Source: Betaproteobacteria bacterium UBA6910
Lineage (GTDB): Bacteria; Pseudomonadota; Gammaproteobacteria; Burkholderiales; UBA6910
Length of the DNA stretch: 5,328 bases
NCBI GenBank assembly: GCA_002451065.1
Contig: DKBC01000186.1
Coordinates: 1-5,328 of the forward strand
Direction: 5' to 3'
The notes beneath the pieces are model-generated. The model had not been told where the DNA came from and ran no database searches. It saw only the letters and a program-made list of their open reading frames with translations. Below, one piece after another: positions 1 through 5,328 of this stretch. The stretch's first letter is position 1. Each line of letters begins with the position of its first letter. Position numbers and translations under genes: made by a program.

Positions 1-27
1 AACCTGGACCGCTTCGACCTCGCCTGA
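1..27 (+). CDS. 3' end of a gene entering from the left edge (product unknown)
   Basis: Reading from base 1, eight sense codons encode NLDRFDLA and are followed by TGA at 25-27. All eight codons end in C or G, which fits the codon use of the real genes in this GC-rich window. That is the only positive evidence: eight residues are too few to name a family. If real, the gene runs toward the decayed nuclease, which lies on the opposite strand. The alternative is that this is non-coding DNA that happens to be open for eight codons. Confidence 0.35.
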   Translation, partial: NLDRFDLA

Positions 28-489
28 TCGCGCGAGGCAGGCGCACGGAGATGCGGCCGGCAAAAGGTAGCGGCCCTGGCGGCCGCGCGCGGTGAGTCTC
101 AAGGCAGAGCTCATGCAGGGAACCGCCCGCTAACGGCTGCGTGGGTTGGGAACTCGCCATTCGACGACAAGCGCTCCCGGGGAGGTGGAGGCACTCAGGG
201 CAACGCGTGTGCGTGACAGCTTTTCCGCCCAGGGCACCCGGAACATCCTCCCCGGCGCCCTGGGGAGCGTTATCGCGCTCACCGTTTCCGCGGGCGCCAT
301 TGCGGGTTAAAGCGGGGTTAATGGGGCTAGGCTCGATTTCCTCTGGCGCGGTGGATCCCTGGTCGATGCGCAGCCCGCGTGTGAATGCGAGCCGAAAAAG
401 ATATTCGCGCCTGAATATCCCTCTGGAATTTTCAAGGGATATCTGTGGAATTCGAGGGTGGCGGCCCCTTTTATTGCTCCTTTTCGGAA
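28..489. other. Gene-poor stretch with small inverted repeats
   Basis: No reading frame here has recognisable family motifs. Visible structure is limited. There is a 6-bp GC hairpin at 70-86 (gcggcc, 5-nt loop, ggccgc), about 40 bases after the left-edge stop codon and without a following T-run. There is a ctcccc/ggggag hairpin at 248-267. Two overlapping inverted repeats lie at 400-442. A weak aggg/ccct stem at 455-469 is followed by ttttatt and could be a poor plus-strand terminator. The DNA between the nuclease remnant and the left-edge gene is probably intergenic or decayed. Confidence 0.5.
400..442. repeat. Two overlapping, mutually exclusive inverted repeats
   Basis: Arm A (gatattc, 400-406) is the exact reverse complement of gaatatc (413-419), with a 6-base spacer. 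The middle arm also contains atatccct (415-422), which is the exact reverse complement of agggatat (435-442), with a 12-base spacer. The middle segment can therefore pair with either neighbour but not both, as in attenuator-type switches. No gene adjoins that would obviously be controlled, and short AT-type palindromes can arise by chance, so function is unproven. Confidence 0.35.
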
Positions 490-748
490 GTCCGGCAAAC
501 GGGGAAGCTTAAGCTCCGGCTCGACCCAGACTTTGCAAACCAGCCCCTCGTAGGGATCCGCCTTGGGGCATTCGGCCTTGGACTCCTCGGCCCAGGCCAG
601 CCGTAAAAGATTTGCCCTTGACGCCTTGCCGTAGGGTCGCCCCATCTCGGGAGCGTCAATGCCCGGTAGCCAGATGCTATGGTCCACGTTGCCGGGAGCC
701 GGCAGAATAACGGTCCCGGTCGCCGATGATCAGTTGGGGCCAGCGACG
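490..748 (-). pseudogene. Decayed staphylococcal-nuclease-like (thermonuclease) gene
   Basis: On the minus strand, 492-711 translates to a segment with the SNase-family signature: GIDAPEMGRPYGKAS followed about 25 residues later by VCKVWVEP. Family members are usually small exported nucleases that cut DNA and RNA using a Ca-binding Asp and two arginines. Just upstream, bases 721-709 read GAC CGG GAC C GTT. This looks like the DGDT motif (ancestral GAC GGG GAC ACC GTT) with Gly changed to Arg and two bases lost, which shifts the frame. The Asp and Glu of IDAPE remain. The position equivalent to catalytic Arg35 is Trp (TGG, one C-to-T step from CGG). The expected DRYGR segment reads DPYEG, so the second catalytic Arg is gone. 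The usual C-terminal half, with its conserved Trp/Tyr-rich helix, is missing after about 492. In-frame stops at 749-751 and 730-732 close off the upstream frames. ALLTSLA, in a third frame upstream, may be a leftover signal peptide. It lies about 95 bases downstream of the acylase stop, on the same strand. Confidence 0.7.
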
Positions 749-842
749 TCAGCAGCGCACATTTGCTTCTTCGTGCAGCGCTCTCCCCGGCCAGCATCAA
801 ACAGCAAATCGTAACCGGCCGGGCTGGAGCGCTATGGGCTTG

Positions 843-3530
843 CTATTGAGGCGCCGGAACATATCGCTCAAGCACAGCGCCGCTACGCTTTACTTCTTGC
901 TTCCCAAGGAGGAGCGGCAGGGTCTCGTTAGCTACCCAGCGCTCGAGGAACTGCGTGTAATTCGGGCTGAAAGGATCGCCGCTCGTTCCACCCGCCCAGA
1001 TGGACGCGCCCCGGTTGCCATTGGGTATCAGCTCGTACACCGAGCGGTGCGCAGCGCCGAACCTGTAGATGAAGTCCTGCTGTGTGCTCGCGCGCACGTT
1101 GAACAAGGCGGGGTCGACCGTCTGGAAGCCGCCGTCCGTGGGGATCGGCGGAATGCTGAACGCGACTCCCAGCGGGTGATTGAGAGCGATGCGCTGCAGC
1201 GCGCCCCATAGGTAGTCATCCTGGTTCGTGGATCCGCCGAACAGCGCGGCGAGCAGGTCCAGGCCCGAATCCAGGCTGGCGAGGAGCGCAAAATCGCGCC
1301 GGTCCGCGGCTGCCACGATGCCGGGCGCCGCGAAGAAGTCGATGCCGGAGGCCCCGACCCCGCCGCTCGTCTCGAAATTGTCGAGCATGTGGCGCAGAGC
1401 GGCCACGCTGTCCTGGTCACCGGGCTTGGGAAGCGGGCCTAGTGGAGCGTCGATCACCCTCGCAATCATCTGTGAGCGCCAGGCAGCGTAGATCGATGCC
1501 TCGACGCTCATGGTGGGTGTGGAGCCATCCCAGCTGCGCAGTCGGGCGACGGCAGTCGCTATCCCCGGCTTCGCGGCGAGAGCGCTCAGCTCAGGGACGG
1601 CACTGACGGATGCGCGGTCGAACGCGGCCACGATGTAAGGCTTCAGCACTTGGGCATCGCGCAGGACGTTGTCGTTCTGCACCGCCTGCATTTCCTCGAA
1701 CGAAACGAGTAGATCGTCGCTCCCCAGCAACTCACCCAGTCTCGCATTCACGCGATGGGCGCGAAAACCGCCATTCCAGGAGTAACCCAGGTAAAACAGG
1801 CCACCCGAGGGGCGGAGCTGGTTGAGCGGATCGTTGTCGAGAGTCAGGCCGAGGGGATCGTTGTTGCCATTGACAAAAAATCCTGCCGGCGGATTCACGA
1901 GCTGCGGCATCTCATCGAATGGAATAATCTCGTGCGGCGTCGCCTGGTGCGGCTGCGGGTTCTGCACACTCAGCCATTCGTTACCGCCTTGGCCGTTGCG
2001 CACAAACCAGGGCGGCGCGCCACTGACGGTCATGGCCTGAAGGTCCTCTCTAACCGGGATCTCCCCGGCGGTAAAGAAGGCGATATTGCCGTCGATGTCG
2101 GCGTACACGAAATTCTGCGAGCCCGCGTCGAAGCGCTGCAGGGCGTCCTTGAACTCCGCTAGGTTGCGGGCTCGATTGATCATCAGGAACGCTTCGAGCT
2201 CCTGGGTGGGCGAGAAGCCGACGAACTGCACGCTCAGGGCGGCGCCGGTTGCCATGTCCAGGCTGATGATCGGGCCTCCGTCGCGGCGGGGCATCACCAG
2301 CGTGGCCGCTGGAACCGTCGGCGGCGAAATGACCACGAGGTCATTCGCTATGCCGTTGCCGAGCACGTTGGCGCGGAAGGTCTGCGGAATCGGAATCAGC
2401 CATTCCGGGCTGCCCATGTGGATCGTCGACAGGCCGCTCGGCGAGCTGGGATCGGGAACCACCTGCTCGCTGAAGACGTCGGTAGCGTCCACGAAACTGT
2501 TGGTGGTCCCCCACGCGATGTAGCGGTTGTAGCCGTGAATGACGCCGGGGGCGCCGGCGAAGCTGCTGCCGAACACGGGCTCGTTACGCAGTTCCAGGCC
2601 CATCGGATAAAAGATCGTGGGTATCTCGAGCGTGAGATGGGGGTCATTGGCGACCAGCGGCCGGCCGTCCCTCGTAAGCCTGCCCGATACTGCCCACAGG
2701 TTGGAACCGCCGCGTTCGTGCTTGGCGGCGCCGCCGAAAGCAGGAATATTGCGCGCCCGCTCGATGTAGCCGTGCATCAGCTTTGTCATGGACTTGCCAG
2801 CCTCCGGCGCAACCTCGCTCAATTCCTTCCGCCCGGACCGGGCGGCGAAGAGCGTCGCGGTACCGACCAGAGCGTCCGGCACGGTGGCGTCCGGGTCAAA
2901 GGGAGCCGACCGCCAGAGATCCTGGAAGAATAGCGCGCTCCCGGATGCGGCACCGAATGCCGCTACATAGCTCTGGAAGGCGAGCGTTGGACCGATGTCC
3001 AGGTCGAAGGAAGTGGAATTAGTAAAGGCGATCAGCTTGCCGATGGCCAGGCTGTCCACCGGTGACCACGGTGTGAACGCCGTGAGCTCGAGCACGCCGT
3101 ACTCGACCGGCAGCGGGTGGCTCGCCGTCCACGCATTGACACCCTCGGCATACGCCAATAGCGCGCTGCTGGTGTGCTCAGAGGCGGCAGCGTAGGAGAG
3201 CTGCGCGGCGCGCCGCAGACCCAGCGTGCGCAGCAAAACGTCCGTCGGCAACCCCGCCGGGCCGACAAGCTCGGCAAGTGTTCCGCTCGCGATGCGACGA
3301 TTGTAGTCCATTTGGAATAGCCGATCGCGGGCATGGGTCCATCCTTGCAGGAAATAGAGATCGTGCTCGTTGTTCGCGCGCACGTGTGAGATGCCCTCCT
3401 GATCAACGCTGATCGTGGCGGCCGCACGCAAGCCGACCAGCCGCTCAGGCGGTTGCGCCTGGACAACGGAGAAAAACTGCAGCGAAAGGAACAGGCAGGC
3501 GGCAATACGGAAGCTCAAGGTTCGAAGCAT
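843..3530 (-). CDS. Penicillin-acylase-family N-terminal nucleophile amidohydrolase, exported
   Basis: The gene encodes 895 residues, a normal size for an unprocessed penicillin-acylase precursor. These enzymes are exported, cut themselves into alpha and beta chains, and hydrolyse amides such as beta-lactam side chains, acyl-homoserine lactones or lipopeptide acyl groups. Residues 1-25 form a signal peptide (MLRTLSF, hydrophobic core, VVQA cleavage site). Residues about 40-92 match the alpha-chain start (GISHVRA, ARDRLFQMD, RRIASGTLAELVG). The beta chain should begin at Ser276 in GGSNLWAVSG. Counting Ser276 as beta-1, the motif NDPH puts Asn at 20 and His at 23, and Asp348 and Asp351 fall at beta-73 and beta-76, the calcium ligands of E. 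coli penicillin G acylase. An NGNNDP motif (554-559) matches the oxyanion Asn region, and GTSGDPFSPNYTQF (848-861) is the usual C-terminal block. The frame stays open 51 codons further upstream, but that stretch is not leader-like; the chosen ATG has a good ribosome binding site and the signal peptide. His at beta-23 is shared with cephalosporin and AHL acylases, but the substrate cannot be assigned. No partner gene adjoins. Confidence 0.93.
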   Translation of the reverse strand: MLRTLSFRIAACLFLSLQFFSVVQAQPPERLVGLRAAATISVDQEGISHVRANNEHDLYFLQGWTHARDRLFQMDYNRRIASGTLAELVGPAGLPTDVLLRTLGLRRAAQLSYAAASEHTSSALLAYAEGVNAWTASHPLPVEYGVLELTAFTPWSPVDSLAIGKLIAFTNSTSFDLDIGPTLAFQSYVAAFGAASGSALFFQDLWRSAPFDPDATVPDALVGTATLFAARSGRKELSEVAPEAGKSMTKLMHGYIERARNIPAFGGAAKHERGGSNLWAVSGRLTRDGRPLVANDPHLTLEIPTIFYPMGLELRNEPVFGSSFAGAPGVIHGYNRYIAWGTTNSFVDATDVFSEQVVPDPSSPSGLSTIHMGSPEWLIPIPQTFRANVLGNGIANDLVVISPPTVPAATLVMPRRDGGPIISLDMATGAALSVQFVGFSPTQELEAFLMINRARNLAEFKDALQRFDAGSQNFVYADIDGNIAFFTAGEIPVREDLQAMTVSGAPPWFVRNGQGGNEWLSVQNPQPHQATPHEIIPFDEMPQLVNPPAGFFVNGNNDPLGLTLDNDPLNQLRPSGGLFYLGYSWNGGFRAHRVNARLGELLGSDDLLVSFEEMQAVQNDNVLRDAQVLKPYIVAAFDRASVSAVPELSALAAKPGIATAVARLRSWDGSTPTMSVEASIYAAWRSQMIARVIDAPLGPLPKPGDQDSVAALRHMLDNFETSGGVGASGIDFFAAPGIVAAADRRDFALLASLDSGLDLLAALFGGSTNQDDYLWGALQRIALNHPLGVAFSIPPIPTDGGFQTVDPALFNVRASTQQDFIYRFGAAHRSVYELIPNGNRGASIWAGGTSGDPFSPNYTQFLERWVANETLPLLLGKQEVKRSGAVLERYVPAPQ

Positions 3531-3950
3531 CGTTTTCTCCCTATCGCAATTCGTTGGGCTGCGATCCAGTGTCACCTGCGAGGCAGCCGAAATCCCTGAT
3601 ACATCAGACGACACCCGTTTGCTGGGAACGCCGTGATCGCGTCGCCGCTGGGCCGGGAGGAATGAAAAAAATCCGCGCTCCAATCTCCAAGTCTACGGGT
3701 GATTCGCAGGGAACGCGTTGCCAGTGGTCGTTTTCGCATTGATCGGATCATCGCGAGTGTCAAGAAAATTGGGGCGGAATATCCTTCCCTTCCATTTCCG
3801 CTTTCCCGCAATCTCCCGGGCGGCGCGCGCCACTCGGCAAACCGATACCCCGCTGCTGCCGAGACGATGCCGCAACTTGGCGATTCCCTCACTCGCGCCC
3901 GGACTTGTGCGAAGGGCCATCAAGCGCTGTACGCCTCGATTAGTGCAGGT
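3531..3950. other. Upstream non-coding region of the acylase gene
   Basis: No frame on either strand carries recognisable motifs. Two palindromes stand out. One is ctgat-ac-atcag at 3596-3607, about 65 bases before the acylase start. The other is tgatc-g-gatca at 3740-3750, flanked by further matching cgc/gcg at 3735-3737 and 3753-3755. On the minus strand a perfect TTGACA lies at 3763-3758, next to the second palindrome, but no good -10 hexamer follows at 16-18 bases, so a sigma-70 promoter is not supported there. A 26-codon plus-strand frame at 3662-3742 has GGGAGG only one base before its ATG and is unlikely to be translated. Confidence 0.45.
3537..3542 (-). promoter_or_regulatory. Ribosome binding site of the acylase gene
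   Basis: The minus strand reads AGGGAG, then AAAACG, then ATG at 3530-3528. This is a good Shine-Dalgarno core with a six-base spacer. It is the main reason, together with the signal peptide beginning at this ATG, for rejecting the longer open frame that reaches 3683. Confidence 0.8.
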
Positions 3951-3953
3951 CGA

Positions 3954-4027
3954 CAAATGTCAACTTCATGCACAATGACATTTGCGTCTCACATCTTTCT
4001 CTTTAGCTCATCTATGCAAAATGTCAA
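3954..4027 (-). promoter_or_regulatory. AT-rich island with three CAAATGTCA-type sites and a candidate minus-strand promoter
   Basis: About 60% A+T across 3951-4030 contrasts with the GC-rich surroundings. A perfect 9-bp inverted repeat, caaatgtca (3954-3962) and tgacatttg (3976-3984), has a 13-base spacer. A third half-site, aaatgtca, lies at 4019-4026. On the minus strand the third site contains TTGACA (4027-4022), followed after 16 bases by TAAAGA (4005-4000), a perfect -35 with a weak -10. Transcription would then start near 3993 and run into the palindrome. This is the arrangement of a repressor-controlled promoter, but it would leave a leader of about 460 bases before the acylase. The repeat is seen directly; promoter activity and any regulator are inferred. 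Confidence 0.4.
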
Positions 4028-4088
4028 AGGTGCCGGTCGGCGGCTTTTCGTCCCCAACCGCCAGTGACGTGGTATTCGCGACGGTAGA

Positions 4089-4209
4089 GGTCCAGACAAG
4101 ACCGGTGAACGCCGCCGTGTGGCGGGCTCAGGGGACGGTCAGTTCCGGGAGCTAACGCTATCGAGCCTGATGGCCGTTACAGAGGAAATGAGACTGAGGA
4201 GACTTGACC
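4089..4209 (+). ncRNA. Candidate structured RNA: three abutting hairpins
   Basis: Three hairpins follow each other with no spacer. The first is 4112-4125 (5 bp, gtgt loop). The second is 4126-4152 (4 bp, a 2x2 internal loop, 5 bp, ggtca loop). The third is 4153-4179 (11 bp with one bulged C and an agcc loop). Three of the pairs are G-U on the plus strand and would be A-C mismatches on the minus strand, so any RNA is plus-strand. Flanking ggt (4089-4091) and caag (4097-4100) can pair with acc (4207-4209) and cttg (4203-4206) to close a multi-branch structure. After it, TTG ACC AAA TCA begins an open frame (MTKS...). From memory, MTKS starts and similar leaders occur in front of some group II intron reverse transcriptases, but no reverse transcriptase domain or domain V is visible here. 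A group II intron remnant or an unrelated RNA are both possible. Confidence 0.3.
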
Positions 4210-4447
4210 AAATCACTGGAGAGTAAGGTCAGGGAGTTGACAATGGGACGGAGGAGACAGGACTGCTCCGGAGGAATGGACGGCGACGGACACCCGATCT
4301 CGCCTCTGCGAGCGCTAGTGGGACTCGCGGAGGAAGGCGCAGAACCGCTGGAGATGGCCGAAATGGGAAGTTCCGCCTGGATCAGTCCGTTTACGGAGCG
4401 GGCAATGGGAACGATACAACCGAGCCAGCGCGACGCTCGGAGACCCC

Positions 4448-4525
4448 TCAGCAGGTCGCTAAGGCGTCTTCGAAATAAAGAACCCGAAGCAGGTTCTTCT
4501 GCACCTTGCCCATCGTATTGCGGGG
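4448..4525 (-). pseudogene. Orphan C-terminal tail of a second MatB-like acyl-CoA ligase
   Basis: The minus strand at 4525-4484 encodes PRNTMGKVQKNLLR, residue for residue the same as 4676-4635 in the neighbouring malonyl-CoA synthetase. This is the A10 motif with the catalytic lysine of adenylate-forming ligases. The match continues loosely as RxxY (RVLY against RERY), and the frame then runs FEDALATC to TGA at 4448, a plausible natural C-terminus. The two 42-base copies differ at seven bases, all synonymous. Upstream of 4525 the frame (FGYRVAAR) no longer resembles a ligase, so the rest of the protein is gone. It sits directly downstream of the intact gene on the same strand, which suggests a tandem paralogue of which only the 3' end survives. 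It cannot be functional as an enzyme. Confidence 0.65.
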
Positions 4526-4557
4526 GCGGGCCGCGACACGGTAGCCAAAGGCCCGGG

Positions 4558-4574
4558 TGCGGGACCGGCCCGCA
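4558..4574 (-). terminator. Weak GC hairpin downstream of the malonyl-CoA synthetase gene
   Basis: A perfect 6-bp stem (tgcggg/cccgca) with a 5-base loop lies 36 bases past the ligase stop codon. No U-run follows on the minus strand, so it is not a standard intrinsic terminator. It might pause or protect the transcript end. Confidence 0.2.
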
Positions 4575-4610
4575 AGCTGCCCCGCGCAAATTTGAATCGA
4601 GGAACGCGCT

Positions 4611-5328
4611 TCAGCCGCCGCCGGAGTAGCGCTCGCGCAGCAGGTTCTTCTGGACCTTGCCCATGGTGTTCCTGGGAAGGTCATCGGTGAGAAACACCCG
4701 CTTAGGGATCTTGAAGTTGGCGAGCTCGCCCTTGAGGCTGGCGATGATGCCTTCCTCGGTGAGGGCGACGCCGGCGGGGTTCTTGTGCCGCACCACCACC
4801 GCAGTCACGGCTTCGCCGAAATCGGGATGGGGCAGGCCGATCACCGCGGACTCCGCCACCCCGGGAAGGGCGTCGATCAGCTCCTCGATCTCCTTGGGAT
4901 AGACGTTGAGGCCGCCGGTGATCACCAGGTCCTTGGAGCGCCCGCTGATGCAGACATAGCCGTCGGCATCCCAGGAGCCCATGTCGCCGGTGCGGAAGAA
5001 GCCGTCGGCGGTAAATTCCTCCTTCGTTCTTTCTGGCATCTGCCAGTAGCCGGAGAACACGTTGGGACCGCGGACCTGAATGAACCCCACCTGCCCGGGC
5101 TTGAGGGGATTGCCGGCCTCGTCCACGATGCGCAAGTCGGTGCCGGGCAGCGGAAAGCCAACGGTGCCTCCGCGGCGCTCGCCGTCGTAAGGGTTCGAGG
5201 TCAGCATGCCGGTCTCGGTCATGCCGTAGCGCTCCAGGATGGTGTGGCCGGTGCGCTGGCGGAACTCGTCGAAGGTTTCCTTGAGCAAAGGCGCCGAGCC
5301 GGCCACGAACAGCCGCATTCGGCGGCAG
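4611..5328 (-). CDS. matB: Malonyl-CoA synthetase (MatB-like), C-terminal part, cut by the right edge
   Basis: The enzyme would activate malonate with ATP and CoA to malonyl-CoA, AMP and PPi in the cytoplasm, feeding malonate use or fatty acid/polyketide supply. The visible 239 codons cover the end of the N-domain and the whole C-domain of an ANL-superfamily ligase; MatB proteins are about 500 residues, so roughly half is outside. Counting from the Met at 5316-5318, motifs in order are RLFVAGSAPLL (the GSA form typical of malonate enzymes), ERYGMTETGM (about 29-38, adenylate binding), FFRTGDMGSWDADGY (about 107-121), GRSKDLVITGGLNVYPKEIE (hinge), HPDFGEAVTAVVV, and PRNTMGKVQKNLLR (215-228) with catalytic Lys221. 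That lysine corresponds to the one whose acetylation controls MatB in Rhodopseudomonas palustris. The frame remains open to the window edge, so the Met is internal, not a start. The protein ends RERYSGGG at TGA 4611-4613. Naming as MatB rests on remembered similarity to rhizobial MatB; another acyl-CoA ligase of this subgroup is less likely. Confidence 0.88.
   Translation of the reverse strand, partial: CRRMRLFVAGSAPLLKETFDEFRQRTGHTILERYGMTETGMLTSNPYDGERRGGTVGFPLPGTDLRIVDEAGNPLKPGQVGFIQVRGPNVFSGYWQMPERTKEEFTADGFFRTGDMGSWDADGYVCISGRSKDLVITGGLNVYPKEIEELIDALPGVAESAVIGLPHPDFGEAVTAVVVRHKNPAGVALTEEGIIASLKGELANFKIPKRVFLTDDLPRNTMGKVQKNLLRERYSGGG

Noticed and set aside
307..489. Continuation of the nuclease frame to a stop at 307
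   Set aside because: After KVWVEPELKLP the translation has no similarity to the SNase C-terminal half, so this is read-through into unrelated DNA.
726..1211. Plus-strand 161-codon frame over the end of the acylase gene
   Set aside because: It is antisense to the conserved acylase C-terminal block and has no motif of its own.
3531..3683. N-terminal extension of the acylase by 51 codons
   Set aside because: The extension has no signal-peptide character. The ATG at 3528-3530 has AGGGAG six bases upstream and begins a textbook signal peptide.
3662..3742. 26-codon plus-strand peptide frame with GGGAGG before ATG
   Set aside because: The Shine-Dalgarno-like sequence is only one base from the ATG, too close to work normally, and nothing supports the peptide.
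3907..3912. gtgcga resembling the 5' end of a group II intron
   Set aside because: The following 190 bases are partly AT-rich and do not look like intron domain I, no domain V was found, and a 6-base match is expected by chance.
3572..3956. Overlapping minus-strand frames of 87 and 106 codons
   Set aside because: They start at TTG and GTG without ribosome binding sites, are rich in Arg, Ser and Pro as frame shadows of GC-rich DNA often are, and show no motif.
4204..4629. Plus-strand open frame of 141 codons starting TTG, with GGAGG before an internal ATG at 4276
   Set aside because: Its second half lies antisense to the ligase tail and runs into the end of the real ligase gene, and no family motif is visible. 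The first half (MTKSLESK...) is kept only as context for the structured RNA candidate.
1..5328. CRISPR arrays, tRNA or rRNA genes, insertion sequence with transposase
   Set aside because: No regularly spaced repeats, no cloverleaf or rRNA sequence, and no transposase or integrase motifs were seen on either strand.

Overview
The window is GC-rich DNA, well above 60% GC by eye, with strongly G/C-ending codons. It carries one exported Ntn-hydrolase and one malonyl-CoA-synthetase-type enzyme, both on the minus strand. The signal peptide on a large penicillin-acylase-family protein and the close match of the ligase to the rhizobial MatB type suggest a Gram-negative proteobacterium. The genus cannot be read from the sequence.

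Layout, left to right. Positions 1-27 are the last codons of a probable plus-strand gene. Positions 28-489 hold no recognisable gene, only small inverted repeats. Positions 490-748 (minus) are a decayed staphylococcal-nuclease-like gene whose DGDT motif is frameshifted and whose two catalytic arginine positions are changed. Positions 843-3530 (minus) are a complete 895-codon penicillin-acylase-family gene with ribosome binding site, signal peptide and catalytic Ser. Positions 3531-4447 have no convincing gene, but contain an AT-rich island with a repeated CAAATGTCA operator-like motif and a plus-strand block of three abutting hairpins. Positions 4448-4525 (minus) are the orphan C-terminal tail of a second MatB-like ligase. 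Positions 4611-5328 (minus) are the C-terminal 60% or less of a MatB-like malonyl-CoA synthetase that runs off the right edge.

The two intact genes are not an obvious pathway pair. The ligase would make malonyl-CoA in the cytoplasm, and the acylase would cleave an amide in the periplasm. They are about 1.1 kb apart, so co-transcription is doubtful. The region reads as an ordinary two-gene neighbourhood with signs of gene loss: a nuclease pseudogene downstream of the acylase and a ligase tail downstream of the ligase. I found no convincing new multi-gene system. The most unusual items are the ligase-tail duplicate, the three-hairpin block and the CAAATGTCA cluster.
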